The notes: generated from the letters alone by a model not told the origin. DNA of 64,000 nt from Alitiscatomonas aceti (GCF_025567195.1 NZ_JAOQJF010000006.1:62001-126000), one strand, 5' to 3'; counted from the stretch's first letter, positions 8,193 to 17,147 are shown. Program-made: numbers and translations.

Positions 8193-8223
8193 CGGATCCC
8201 TCCCTATGTTTCCTGCCCGTCCT

Positions 8224-9216
8224 TTACTGCCCGAGCGCTGCACGGATCTCCTTCCGCACATCTTCTCCCAGAGGCGGGAGCTTCAGAGCTGCCAGGCTGC
8301 TGTCCAGCTGGGCCGTACTGCTGGCCCCGACCAGAACAGAAGTCACCTCCGGCCTCCGTAAGATCCAGGCCAGGGCCATCTGGGCCAGGGTCATGCCGCC
8401 CGCTCTGGCAATGTCGTTTAACTTCTTTATTTTTCCCAGTGTCTCCGCATCCAGATATCTGGCTGCCACGGTGCTCCCCTCCCGGGCCGCCCGGGAACCG
8501 GCCGGGATCCCCCGGAGGTATTTGTCCGTCAGCGCACCCTGGGCCAGAGGCGAAAAGCAGATGCAGCCCACGCCATTCTCTGAAAGGACGGGAAACAGGC
8601 CGTCCTCCGCCTGGCGCTCCAGAAGGTTGTAGCGCACCTGATGGATCAGGCACGGCGTATGGTTCTCCCTTAAAAGCTTCACTGCCGCAGCAGTCTGCTC
8701 CGCATTATAATTGGAGATTCCCACGTACAGAGCCTTTCCCTGGCGCACCATATCGCTTAAGGCCTCCATGGTCTCTTCCAGGGGCGTTTCCGGATCCGGC
8801 CGGTGATGGTAAAAAATATCCACGTAATCCAGGCCCATGCGCCTTAAGCTCTGATCCAGGCTGGCCATGAGATACTTCCTGGAGCCCCAGTTTCCATAGG
8901 GCCCCTGCCACATATCGTACCCGGCCTTGGTGGAGACGGCCAGCTCGTCCCGGTACGGTCCCAGACAGTCCTTTAAGGCCCGGCCAAAGTTTTCCTCTGC
9001 CAGCCCCCTGGCCGGATGGCCGTAATTGTTGGCCAGATCAAAGTGGGTGATGCCCCGGTCGAACGCATGGCACAGGATCTCCTCCTGCTCCTTAAGAGTC
9101 TTTTCAGTCCCGAAATTCTGCCACAGTCCCAGGGACATGGCAGGAAGCTTAAGGCCGCTCCTTCCGCAGCGCTTATATTCCATTCCTACGTAACGCCGTT
9201 CTGACGGCTGATACAT
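8224..9216 (-). CDS. Aldo/keto reductase, YghZ/Gpr type
   Basis: A 330-residue NADPH-dependent reductase of the AKR superfamily. The N-terminus (YKRCGRSGLKLPAMSLGLW), FDLANNYG with the catalytic Tyr, STKAGYDMW, YVDIFYHHR and SVLVGASS blocks match E. coli YghZ (Gpr), which reduces L-glyceraldehyde 3-phosphate and methylglyoxal. The start at 9216 is supported by similarity of the first 16 residues to YghZ. It sits 28 bp after the sirtuin gene and 31 bp before DUF951, within one minus-strand cluster. The true substrate may be another small aldehyde. Confidence 0.9.
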   Translation of the reverse strand: MYQPSERRYVGMEYKRCGRSGLKLPAMSLGLWQNFGTEKTLKEQEEILCHAFDRGITHFDLANNYGHPARGLAEENFGRALKDCLGPYRDELAVSTKAGYDMWQGPYGNWGSRKYLMASLDQSLRRMGLDYVDIFYHHRPDPETPLEETMEALSDMVRQGKALYVGISNYNAEQTAAAVKLLRENHTPCLIHQVRYNLLERQAEDGLFPVLSENGVGCICFSPLAQGALTDKYLRGIPAGSRAAREGSTVAARYLDAETLGKIKKLNDIARAGGMTLAQMALAWILRRPEVTSVLVGASSTAQLDSSLAALKLPPLGEDVRKEIRAALGQ

Positions 9217-9244
9217 ACCCGGTCACTCCTTTCTGTCCCGGAGC

Positions 9245-9967
9245 TTAAACTCCGGCCGCGTCTCCCAGGATCTCTCCAATGGGACCGCTGATCACCAGAT
9301 CCGCCCGGCTGTCCATGGGCGTCACGGATTTATTGATCAGCACCAGCTTTTTCCCCCAATAGTAGTCGATGAGCCCGGCCGCCGGATACACCGTTAAAGA
9401 GGTTCCTCCAATGATCAGGACATCGGCATTGGAAATATAATAAACGGCCTTCTGGAGCGTATGCTGGTCCAGCCCCTCTTCATAGAGGACCACATCCGGC
9501 TTGATAACACCGCCGCAGATACATCTGGGAACGCCCTCTGACTCCAGGACCGCCTCCAGGCCATAAAATTTCCCGCATTTTGTACAGTAATTCCTGAGCA
9601 CCGAGCCGTGCAGCTCCAGTACCTCCCGGCTCCCGGCCTTCTGATGGAGGCCGTCGATGTTCTGGGTGATCACCGCCCGGAGTCTTCCCTCCTGCTCCAG
9701 CTTCGCCAGGGCCTTATGGGCCCGGTTGGGCTCTGCATCGGGGAACAGCATCTTATTCCGGTAGAACCGGTAAAATTCCTCGGGTCTTCTCATATAGAAG
9801 GTGTGGCTCAGAATGGTCTCCGGCGGGTATGCATACTGCTGGTTATACAGACCGTCGGTACTCCGGAAATCCGGGATCTTGCTCTCGGTGGACACGCCTG
9901 CACCGCCGAAAAATACGATATTCTCACTCTCAGAAAGCCACTGCTTCAAGGTTTCGCGCTCTGTCAT
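9245..9967 (-). CDS. NAD-dependent protein deacylase, sirtuin
   Basis: A 240-residue sirtuin. Visible motifs are the NAD-binding GGAGVSTESKIPDFRS (21-36), TQNIDGLHQKAG, the catalytic His in ELHGS, and four zinc-binding cysteines in the pattern CTKC and CIC. It removes acetyl or other acyl groups from protein lysines using NAD+. The frame is open to 10129, but the ATG at 9967 has AAAGGAG upstream and begins at the usual position before the Rossmann fold; the extra N-terminus would overlap the acetyltransferase. A GNAT acetyltransferase lies just upstream in the same direction, giving a possible writer-eraser pair. Confidence 0.93.
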   Translation of the reverse strand: MTERETLKQWLSESENIVFFGGAGVSTESKIPDFRSTDGLYNQQYAYPPETILSHTFYMRRPEEFYRFYRNKMLFPDAEPNRAHKALAKLEQEGRLRAVITQNIDGLHQKAGSREVLELHGSVLRNYCTKCGKFYGLEAVLESEGVPRCICGGVIKPDVVLYEEGLDQHTLQKAVYYISNADVLIIGGTSLTVYPAAGLIDYYWGKKLVLINKSVTPMDSRADLVISGPIGEILGDAAGV

Positions 9968-10029
9968 CTCTGGCACTCCTTTCCCCGGGCCGAACGCCCG
10001 GAATGGATCCTCAGCCCCCGGAACAGCCC

Positions 10030-11055
10030 TTAAACCACCTCGTCCAGAAAAACTCCGTGGAACGGCTCGATATACTGGCCGTAAGGAACGTTTTCCACCT
10101 GCTCCGGCAGGGCATACCCGAACAGCCACTGGGTCAGCTCTGCGATGGTGAACACCTCCATTTTTCCCTTGGCAATGAACCTGGATTCCTGGATGATCTC
10201 AGAGCCGCTCTTATTTAACTTCCAGATCCATGCACCCTGGTTCTGGGGAATAAACAGGTCATGGATCCCGATCTCAACGGTCACCTCATCCTCCGGACAC
10301 GCCTCTGAAAGGCGGATATTTTTTACAAATTCCGGCATACATACGATCCGGGCCATGATGGCCGGCTTTGTGCCCGCCAGGGTCCGGTAGCGCTCCCCTG
10401 TATACAGGTACCGCATCTCCCGTTCCTTAAGCCCCCATTCGCTTTCCATGCCAATGAACCAGTCGTCCTCATAGATCAGGTTTACAAAGCCGTTCTCGCT
10501 CTTCAGCTCCTTTTCCATCCGTTCCAGGTAAGCCGGATCCCGGACGGCGAACACCTCATACTGGCGCTTTAGCCAGGCATTCTGCCAGTCGGCCAGCTCC
10601 TTATACAGGGCGCTTCCCTCCAGGGGCATCCTCCGAAGGTCCTTATTGTATCCCAGGACCCACCGGGGCTGGTCGAAAACAAACCGGAAATCATACGGAT
10701 AATACAAGGATTCCCGGGCAGGCATCAAAAATGCAAAGGGCATCCGCTCCTCCTGCATGTCCCGCAGCATGGTCAGCAGCAGGCTCCTCATATGGCCCTT
10801 GTGACGCTCGCTGACCGCCGTTGCCACGCCTACGATATAGTCGCAGGTCCTCACATCCCCCCGCATGGAGACCGCGTAGGGATTCCTCTGGAGCATGGCC
10901 ACGATCCGCCCCTCCTCCTCACAGACCAGGATCCGGTTGTCCTTTGTTTTTTCCTTATAATAATAGTCTCCGAAGGATACGGAATCCTCTGGAAACGCCT
11001 CGTTCCAGAGCGCTCTTGTCCTTCCTTTTTCTTCTGCTTCCAGATATCGGATCAT
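10030..11055 (-). CDS. GNAT acetyltransferase with SCP2-like C-terminus (Eis-like)
   Basis: A 341-residue protein. Residues about 1-150 form a GNAT domain: VGVATAVSERHKGHMRSLL carries the acetyl-CoA binding turn, and FLMPARESLYYPYDFRFV is typical of the Eis group. The C-terminal third, ending ELTQWLFGY, resembles the SCP2 sterol-carrier fold seen in the same group. Eis proteins acetylate amines, from aminoglycosides to protein lysines. Its ATG overlaps the TGA of the DUF2156 gene (ATGA), so translation is probably coupled. Downstream, 62 bp away, is a sirtuin that could reverse a protein modification. Substrate unknown. Confidence 0.88.
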   Translation of the reverse strand: MIRYLEAEEKGRTRALWNEAFPEDSVSFGDYYYKEKTKDNRILVCEEEGRIVAMLQRNPYAVSMRGDVRTCDYIVGVATAVSERHKGHMRSLLLTMLRDMQEERMPFAFLMPARESLYYPYDFRFVFDQPRWVLGYNKDLRRMPLEGSALYKELADWQNAWLKRQYEVFAVRDPAYLERMEKELKSENGFVNLIYEDDWFIGMESEWGLKEREMRYLYTGERYRTLAGTKPAIMARIVCMPEFVKNIRLSEACPEDEVTVEIGIHDLFIPQNQGAWIWKLNKSGSEIIQESRFIAKGKMEVFTIAELTQWLFGYALPEQVENVPYGQYIEPFHGVFLDEVV

Positions 11056-11996
11056 AACCTGTTTTCTTCCTTCCCCCAGCCCTCCTCCGGCCACAGCTGC
11101 CGGATCCTGAATTTTCTGGCGAATTCCATGGGCTCATAGGACAGCTTGGCCTGGCGCAGCGCCGGAAGCCCCATGTCGTCCTCCCGGTTCACGATCTCCG
11201 CCTCGGGAAATTCATGGATCAGGAACTGCTGGTTGATGAACTGATAAAGCCCCCGGATCTCCGGATTCGCCTTTTCGATATGGATAATGGCCATTTTTTC
11301 TTTTTCGTTGTAGCTGCCGATGGCAAAGGCCTCCAGCCGGCCGTCGATGTAAATGCCGCCCATGTGTACATGGAACGCACTGCAGTTTCTTAATATATCG
11401 TGGATCCCTTCCACCTCATAGTCCAGGTGGCCCTCCACCTCCTGTCCCTTCTGGGCTCTCCATTTATCCAGGAACTGCCACACATCCAGACCGTCGGAGC
11501 AGCACAGGGTCCTGTACTCATACCGGCCGGCGTACTCTCTTTTTAAATAGTTGATGTGGTTTTTCTTCTTCCCCAGCTTTTTCCCGGATAAAACCTTCAG
11601 TGACTCCGCACTATAAATATAATCCCTGGCATCCGGAAGTTCTTCCACCGAATACCGGTCTTCTGGGAGCCTTAAATACTCCACCGCCTCCTCATCCGCC
11701 AGAAAGATCTCCAGCGGCAGATGGAGCTCCTCATTAAAATACTGCTCCAGCTCTTTAAAATAATGGGGCAGGTCCTCCAGGCCGCAGACCGGAAGGGCAG
11801 CGTAGTCCTTTCCGTCGATGTTCATGATCCAGAGGACAGCTTTTCCATCCCGTTCACAGAAACGGATGTGGTAATAGCCTCCCCAGAGAAAATTGTCCAT
11901 GATCGTGCTGTCGCAGGTCCGGTCATGGCGCTTTCCATAATATCCTGCCAGCGTTTCCACATGCTCCGCACGGAAATTCTCAAATTTCAGATCCAT
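11052..11996 (-). CDS. DUF2156 family protein (phosphatidylglycerol lysyltransferase-like fold)
   Basis: A 314-residue soluble protein with two tandem GNAT-like folds. Blocks such as SGKKLGKKKNHINYLKREY, FHVHMGGIYIDGRLEAFAIG and NREDDMGLPALRQAKLSYEP are typical of DUF2156, the domain found at the C-terminus of MprF-type aminoacyl-tRNA lipid transferases. This stand-alone form lacks the membrane part, so it may use aminoacyl-tRNA on a soluble acceptor; activity is not established. It heads the minus-strand cluster and overlaps the Eis-like GNAT by 4 bp. AAAGGAC precedes the ATG. The 353-bp gap upstream (11997-12349) holds the eda promoter on the other strand; I see no gene in its GC-rich part. 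Confidence 0.85.
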   Translation of the reverse strand: MDLKFENFRAEHVETLAGYYGKRHDRTCDSTIMDNFLWGGYYHIRFCERDGKAVLWIMNIDGKDYAALPVCGLEDLPHYFKELEQYFNEELHLPLEIFLADEEAVEYLRLPEDRYSVEELPDARDYIYSAESLKVLSGKKLGKKKNHINYLKREYAGRYEYRTLCCSDGLDVWQFLDKWRAQKGQEVEGHLDYEVEGIHDILRNCSAFHVHMGGIYIDGRLEAFAIGSYNEKEKMAIIHIEKANPEIRGLYQFINQQFLIHEFPEAEIVNREDDMGLPALRQAKLSYEPMEFARKFRIRQLWPEEGWGKEENRL

Positions 11997-12196
11997 AATC
12001 GTCCTTTCATGACAGCTGTGGCCCCAGGCGTCCGGCCAGTCCGGCCCGCAGCTCCATATATCCCCGGCGCCGGGTCTCCTTCCCCGGCATCCGCATATTC
12101 CGGGCGCGGCGGCGACCCCGTCCTCCCGGTTATCTCAGCGTTCATTTTATCACATTTTTCTGTGTAAGGGAAGGATAACAAAATTACTTTTTCCTA

Positions 12197-12224
12197 TTGA
12201 CTTTTAAAGGCCGGCGAGTATAAT
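12197..12224 (+). promoter_or_regulatory. Sigma-A promoter of eda-kdgK
   Basis: TTGACT (12197-12202) and TATAAT (12219-12224) are spaced by 16 bp. The leader of about 120 nt to the ATG at 12350 contains an operator-like palindrome. Confidence 0.8.
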
Positions 12225-12256
12225 TTATTTTAGTAAATATCGCAATACGGAACTGA

Positions 12257-12273
12257 GTTTCATATTGTGAAAC
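12257..12273. promoter_or_regulatory. Candidate operator palindrome in the eda leader
   Basis: GTTTCATATTGTGAAAC is a perfect 6-bp inverted repeat with a 5-bp centre, about 25 bp downstream of the predicted start point. The TTTCA...TGAAA half-sites resemble sites of IclR/KdgR-type regulators of hexuronate genes. The cognate regulator is not in the window. Confidence 0.5.
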
Positions 12274-12349
12274 CTTGTACCGCATGACAGAATTGTGACC
12301 CGAATTTTTATATCCCTTTCCATTAAATAAAGCAAAGGAGAAACGAAAT

Positions 12350-13309
12350 ATGAACGAAGTTTTAGAAAAGATCCAGAAGATCGGTATCGTTCCGGTGGTG
12401 GTCCTTGATGACGCCAAGGACGCCGCCCCCCTGGCTAAGGCTCTCTGCGAAGGCGGACTGCCCTGTGCAGAGGTCACCTTCCGTACCGCCGCCGCTGAGG
12501 AGTCCATCCGCATCATGGCGAAGGGATTCCCGGATATGTTAGTGGGCGCAGGCACAGTCCTCACCACCGAGCAGGTGGACCGCGCAGTGAACGCCGGAGC
12601 AAAATTCATCGTAAGCCCCGGTCTGAACCCCACAGTAGTAAAATACTGTGTCGATAAGGGGATCCCGGTAACACCCGGCACCTCCAATCCCAGCGATGTG
12701 GAAATGGCCATCTCTCTCGGTCTTGATGTGGTGAAGTTCTTCCCGGCTGAACAGGCCGGCGGCATCAACATGATCAAGGCCATGGCCGCTCCCTATACAC
12801 AGATGAAATTCATGCCCACCGGCGGCATCAACGCAAAGAACATCAATTCCTACCTGGCCTTCGATAAGATCCTGGCCTGCGGCGGAAGCTGGATGGTGAA
12901 AAAAGATCTGGTTGCAGCCGGAGAATTCGATAAGATCCGCGATCTGACAAAGGAAGCCGTCCAGACCATGCTGGGCTTTGAATTGGCCCATATTGGCATC
13001 AACTGCGAGAACGAGGAGCAGGCAGACCAGACAGCCTCTGCCTTCGACGGCCTCTTCGGCTTCACAAAGAAGTCCGGAAACAGCTCCGTATTTGCCGGAA
13101 CAGCCGTAGAATGTATGAAAGCGCCGGGCCTTGGCGCAAAGGGCCACATCGCAGTTTCCACCAACTCCGTTGCGCGTGCGAAAAATTATCTGGAAATGAT
13201 GGGCTATAAATTCAAAGAAGAAACCGCAAAATTCAAAGGCGACAAGCTGACCGCCATTTATCTGGAGGATGAGATCGGCGGATTCGCAGTACATTTAGTT
13301 CAGAAGTAA
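12350..13309 (+). CDS. eda: KDPG/KHG aldolase fused to a VOC-like domain
   Basis: A 319-residue protein. Residues 1-210 are a class I 2-dehydro-3-deoxy-phosphogluconate / 4-hydroxy-2-oxoglutarate aldolase: EVTFRTAAAEESI, GAGTVLT, KFIVSPGLNP, and VVKFFPAEQAGG with the Schiff-base Lys. It splits KDPG into pyruvate and glyceraldehyde 3-phosphate. Residues about 212-319 (LAHIGINCENEE to GGFAVHLVQK) form a separate glyoxalase/VOC-like module that the classical 210-residue enzyme lacks. I recall such extensions in other Clostridia; the role is unknown. kdgK follows 14 bp downstream, so the pair completes hexuronate or gluconate breakdown from KDG. Confidence 0.93.
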   Translation: MNEVLEKIQKIGIVPVVVLDDAKDAAPLAKALCEGGLPCAEVTFRTAAAEESIRIMAKGFPDMLVGAGTVLTTEQVDRAVNAGAKFIVSPGLNPTVVKYCVDKGIPVTPGTSNPSDVEMAISLGLDVVKFFPAEQAGGINMIKAMAAPYTQMKFMPTGGINAKNINSYLAFDKILACGGSWMVKKDLVAAGEFDKIRDLTKEAVQTMLGFELAHIGINCENEEQADQTASAFDGLFGFTKKSGNSSVFAGTAVECMKAPGLGAKGHIAVSTNSVARAKNYLEMMGYKFKEETAKFKGDKLTAIYLEDEIGGFAVHLVQK

Positions 13310-13323
13310 AGGAGAATTTTATC

Positions 13324-14349
13324 ATGGCAAAGAGAGTTATTACATTTGGTGAGATCATGCTCCGTCTCGCTCCGGAGGGCTACTACCGTTTCGTTCAGGC
13401 CAACAGCTTTGGCGCCACCTACGGCGGCGGCGAAGCCAACGTGGCTGTTTCCCTGGCAAACTATGGCATGGACGCCGCTTTTGTTACAAAGCTTCCGAAG
13501 CATGAGATCGGCCAGGCCGCTGTCAACGAGTTAAGAAAATACGGTGTAGACACAAAGGACATCGCCCGCGGCGGCGACCGTGTGGGTATCTACTTCCTGG
13601 AGAAGGGCGCTTCCCAGAGACCGTCCAAGGTCATCTATGACCGTGCCCATTCCGCCATCTCCGAGGCTTCCCCGGAGGACTTCGACTGGGCAAAGATCTT
13701 TGAAGGCGCCGACTGGTTCCACTTCACAGGCATCACCCCGGCCCTCAACGACACCGTTGCCGGTATCTGCTTAGAGGCCTGCAAAAAAGCCAAGGAGCTG
13801 GGACTTACCGTTTCCTGCGACTTAAATTACAGAAATAAGCTGTGGTCCAAGGCCAAAGCCGGCGAGGTAATGGGCGAGCTGTGCAAATATGTGGACGTCT
13901 GCATCGCCAACGAGGAGGATGCTTCCGACGTATTCGGCATCAAGGCTGCCAATACTGACGTGACCACTGGTACTGTAAACCATGAGGGCTACAAGGACGT
14001 GGCAAAGCAGTTAGCCGACCGCTTCGGCTTCACAAAGGTCGCCATCACACTCCGTGAGTCCCTTTCTGCCAACGACAACAACTGGTCTGCCATGTTATAT
14101 GACGGAACCGATTACTACTTCAGCAAAAAATACAAGATGCACATCGTTGACCGCGTAGGCGGCGGCGACAGCTTTGGCGGCGGCCTGATCTATGCATGCT
14201 TAAACGACTATGACGCCCAGAGCACCATCGAATTTGCAGTTGCCGCATCCTGCTTAAAGCACTCCATCGAGGGAGACATGAACATGGTTTCCGTGGACGA
14301 GGTTACAAAATTAGCCGGCGGCGACGGATCCGGCCGTGTTCAGAGATAA
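13324..14349 (+). CDS. kdgK: 2-dehydro-3-deoxygluconate kinase (PfkB family)
   Basis: A 341-residue ribokinase-family sugar kinase. The N-terminal ITFGEIMLRLAPEGYYR and YGGGEANVAVSLANYG blocks bind sugar, and GGGDSFGGG (279-287) is the anion hole with the catalytic Asp at 282. Its position directly after the KDPG aldolase makes 2-keto-3-deoxygluconate the expected substrate, converted to KDPG with ATP. AAAGGAG lies before the ATG. The pair shares one promoter (12197-12224) and ends at the hairpin 14411-14444. Confidence 0.92.
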   Translation: MAKRVITFGEIMLRLAPEGYYRFVQANSFGATYGGGEANVAVSLANYGMDAAFVTKLPKHEIGQAAVNELRKYGVDTKDIARGGDRVGIYFLEKGASQRPSKVIYDRAHSAISEASPEDFDWAKIFEGADWFHFTGITPALNDTVAGICLEACKKAKELGLTVSCDLNYRNKLWSKAKAGEVMGELCKYVDVCIANEEDASDVFGIKAANTDVTTGTVNHEGYKDVAKQLADRFGFTKVAITLRESLSANDNNWSAMLYDGTDYYFSKKYKMHIVDRVGGGDSFGGGLIYACLNDYDAQSTIEFAVAASCLKHSIEGDMNMVSVDEVTKLAGGDGSGRVQR

Positions 14350-14410
14350 TATTCCTGCTTCGCTGCCCATTTGCCAGTAAGGGCAAGTTTATTCCTCAAT
14401 ATATACTTGA

Positions 14411-14444
14411 AAACCTCCGGGGCCTGCCAGCCCCGGAGGTTTTT
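14411..14444. terminator. Bidirectional intrinsic terminator after kdgK
   Basis: Arms AAACCTCCGGGG and CCCCGGAGGTTT enclose an 8-base loop and end in a T run; the complementary strand also has AAAA before the stem. It lies between convergent genes. Confidence 0.9.
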
Positions 14445-14489
14445 CATTTCCTATCTCTTCCTGGTGTCTGCGCAGGGCAGGCCTTCGGT

Positions 14490-15131
14490 CTATGCCTGCT
14501 GCGGCTCCCGCACCAGGCAGTACTGCTTCAGTCCCATATCCTTTTCCACGATCCCAAAGGTCTTAAAGCCAAAATGGCTGTAAAAGGACAGGTTCTTTTC
14601 ATTGTGGGTCTCCAGGGAGATCAGCATCCGGTGGCTCTCTGAGTAGCGGATCACCTCGTCCATGAGGATCTCCGCTACCCCCGTATGCCTGGCCCCGGGG
14701 CTCACCGCCAGATAAATGATGTGCAGGCGGTTTTCCTGGTGGAGCTGGGCTGTCCACCGGGAATTCAGATAGTCCCGTCCCCGGATGAAATTCCAGAGGG
14801 TCTTTAAGCTCCTGTCTTCTTTGATCAGATACTCGTCTGTCTTTAAGGAGGCCCAGGCCTCTGTCAGATAAAAGCGGATGGGATCGTACTCCTCCGCCTC
14901 GTCAGAGACCACCAGAAGACCCTTTAACTCCGGGCTCTCCGCATAGATCTCACAAGTCTCATAAAATTCATTCAGATCGCATTCAAACAGCTCCGGCATC
15001 AGCCGCTTCCTGGTTTCCGGATCTGGGATCAGCGTATGATACAGCGGATCCTCCGCAAAGCACTCTGTCAGCATTTTCTGGAGTCTGGGCAGATCCTCTC
15101 TCTGTACTCGATACAACGCACTGGTTTCCAT
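14490..15131 (-). CDS. GNAT family N-acetyltransferase
   Basis: A 213-residue acetyltransferase. The segment LHIIYLAVSPGARHTGVAEILMDEVIRYSE holds the beta4-beta5 region and a variant acetyl-CoA turn (R-H-T-G-V-A in place of Q/R-x-x-G-x-G/A), followed by LETHNEKNLSFYSHFGFKTFG, the usual end of GNAT domains. The substrate cannot be inferred. Its ATG is 9 bp downstream of the M28 peptidase stop, so the two are probably one transcript. Confidence 0.88.
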   Translation of the reverse strand: METSALYRVQREDLPRLQKMLTECFAEDPLYHTLIPDPETRKRLMPELFECDLNEFYETCEIYAESPELKGLLVVSDEAEEYDPIRFYLTEAWASLKTDEYLIKEDRSLKTLWNFIRGRDYLNSRWTAQLHQENRLHIIYLAVSPGARHTGVAEILMDEVIRYSESHRMLISLETHNEKNLSFYSHFGFKTFGIVEKDMGLKQYCLVREPQQA

Positions 15132-15140
15132 AATTCTTTC

Positions 15141-17147
15141 CTACTCCTCTTTCGCCTTTCTCAAGCCCTCTGTCAGCGTATCCACAGCCTGGATCATATA
15201 CCGGATATCATCGTCAAAACAGCCCAGTGCCTGGCGCTCCATGGCCTTCAATGCCTCCAGCTCTGGCTCCACCCCTGTATTCCTGGTCCGTTCCTTTTCC
15301 ATAAGGCTGCGGATCTGTTTTGACAGATCCAGATGATGGACGATCCTTCCGGCTCCCCACTGAAGCCGTTCCTTCTCCTGGTTCATCACATATTCAGTGA
15401 AATAGCGGTATACCTGATCGTCAAACTGGAAGGCATATTTGTTGTTATCCACCTGGTACAGGGCCTCCAGGGCGCCCCGGACGTTTTTGTCCTCCAACTG
15501 CCGGACCGCCTCACCCAGATACCGCAGATTGGTCTGGGACGCCTCGTGGGGGAATAAAACCTCATCGTGCCAGTTGAGCCGCACAAAATATCCCTGGGCC
15601 TTTTTAAAGAGATACAGAAGCTGGCTCTGGAGCCTTCTGTCCCGCTCCGGCTCCCCATTTCCGGTATTGGCCGTCCGCACAGCCTCGTAGACCTCCCGGG
15701 CCAGCCTCTCTCCCTCCTCCAGCTTCTCCATCAGGGTCTTTAATGCATTTTCGTCTTCCCGCCCGGTCACCGGGCGGACACTTTCTCTCAAGGCCCGGAA
15801 GGTCCGTTCCAGGTTCACCGGAGCCACGTTCACCCGGTCCAGGGCCATCAAAAGAAGTCCGTAAAGCTCGTGATGGAACCGGTATGCCGCCTCGTCGTAA
15901 AACTCGTCCCGGTCGAACTGGGAATGATAATGGGTCTCCATAAATCCGGCGCTGCTGAATTCATTGACCATGGACGGGATCCCGGAAATAGCCATGGAAA
16001 AATCGTCGGACCAGGTCTCGATGGGGCAGTGGACCCGCAGCCCCTGGGGATATACGTTCGTGGGATCCACCGGCAGCTTTTCCACAAATTCCTTTAAAAA
16101 GTCCTCATATTCATAAGTAGAACGGATGGCGTCCCAGGCATTGTGGGCGTAGGCCGGAAGCTCAAAATTCAGATCCGCAATGACCTTCCCCGGCCAGTCA
16201 GGCCGCAGCTTGAAGACCTGCTGCCAGGCTCCCGTGGACCAATCGTATTTGGAATTGACGATCCCCCATTCCTCCGCCGCCATGGCGCAGAACACCAGAG
16301 TCTTTCTGGGCCGATATCCGGTTTCCAGAAGAGCCCTGGCGATCCCCAGCATCATGGCCACCGCACAGTTATCATCCTGGAACCCGTCATAATAGGAATC
16401 ATAATGGGCGCTTAAAAGGATCATGTCCTCCTCTCTCCCTGGGATCGTTCCCCATATATTATAGGACTCTGTCTGCTCCAGGATCCGGGAACTGGCGTCA
16501 AATTCCACCGTAAGCCGTTCTTCCTTCTGAAGCGCCTCTTTTAACACAGCCGCGTCCTTCTGGGAAATGGAAAACGCCGGAGCATCCTTAGGACCAGCAA
16601 TGTCCTGGGCGTTCAGCGCCTCTCCGTCGATCTCCCCATAGCCGTTGTCCTGGACCGCGATCACTGCTGCCGCTCCTTTTAAATGGGCCTGGTACACAGG
16701 GAAGTTGATCCACCACTCGTCCCTCTGGTTAATGTCCACCAGAACCAGACAGCCGCGCACGTCCCGGCCTGCATAGTCCTGGGCTCCTCCCCGCCCCACA
16801 TAGACCAGCGGAAATTTCTGAAAGCCCCCGGTCAAAAACTGGGTCTGATAGGCTCCCAGCTGAAAGACATGTTCCGCTCCCTCTGCGTCCCGAAAGCGCA
16901 GTACCGCCTTTTCAAATTCCCATCCGTCCAGACACAGCCGGTCCTTATGGATATCCTTCAGGCCGATGCGTTCCATTTCCTGCCTCAGCATTTCTCCAGT
17001 TTCAAACTCTGCCCTGGAGCCGGCGGTCCTGAATCCCAATGCCGGATTGCTTTTTATCCGTTCCATGGACTTGGCCAGACCATAGGAATAAGAAACGTCC
17101 ACTGCCTCCAGATATTTTTGCTCCTGCTCTTTTTCCTTTTCGTTCAC
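15141..17147 (-). CDS. M28-family metallopeptidase (aminopeptidase-like)
   Basis: A 668-residue zinc peptidase without a signal peptide, so probably cytoplasmic. The central M28 domain shows LLSAHYDSYYDGFQDDNCAVAMMLG (first metal His and bridging Asp), FCAMAAEEWG (catalytic Glu pair), ADLNFELP, and a late NEFSSAGFMETHYHSQFD carrying the last metal His. An inserted domain at about 110-190 resembles the PA domain of glutamate-carboxypeptidase relatives, and a helical C-terminal third follows. The GTG at 17147 is chosen because AAAGGAGG lies before it; the frame runs to 17246 without a better site. Probably an exo-peptidase; specificity unknown. The 113-bp gap before it holds an inverted repeat, GTCCGCAGG (17189-17197) with CCTGCGGAC (17236-17244), of unclear role. 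Confidence 0.87.
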   Translation of the reverse strand: MNEKEKEQEQKYLEAVDVSYSYGLAKSMERIKSNPALGFRTAGSRAEFETGEMLRQEMERIGLKDIHKDRLCLDGWEFEKAVLRFRDAEGAEHVFQLGAYQTQFLTGGFQKFPLVYVGRGGAQDYAGRDVRGCLVLVDINQRDEWWINFPVYQAHLKGAAAVIAVQDNGYGEIDGEALNAQDIAGPKDAPAFSISQKDAAVLKEALQKEERLTVEFDASSRILEQTESYNIWGTIPGREEDMILLSAHYDSYYDGFQDDNCAVAMMLGIARALLETGYRPRKTLVFCAMAAEEWGIVNSKYDWSTGAWQQVFKLRPDWPGKVIADLNFELPAYAHNAWDAIRSTYEYEDFLKEFVEKLPVDPTNVYPQGLRVHCPIETWSDDFSMAISGIPSMVNEFSSAGFMETHYHSQFDRDEFYDEAAYRFHHELYGLLLMALDRVNVAPVNLERTFRALRESVRPVTGREDENALKTLMEKLEEGERLAREVYEAVRTANTGNGEPERDRRLQSQLLYLFKKAQGYFVRLNWHDEVLFPHEASQTNLRYLGEAVRQLEDKNVRGALEALYQVDNNKYAFQFDDQVYRYFTEYVMNQEKERLQWGAGRIVHHLDLSKQIRSLMEKERTRNTGVEPELEALKAMERQALGCFDDDIRYMIQAVDTLTEGLRKAKEE

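Noticed and set aside
11987..12181. 64-codon minus-strand ORF upstream of DUF2156
   Set aside because: Pro/Gly/Arg-rich translation from GC-rich leader sequence, no ribosome site and no recognisable similarity.
12539..13294. 251-codon minus-strand ORF opposite eda
   Set aside because: An antisense shadow of a well-conserved aldolase gene, with low-complexity Cys/His-rich translation and no start signal.
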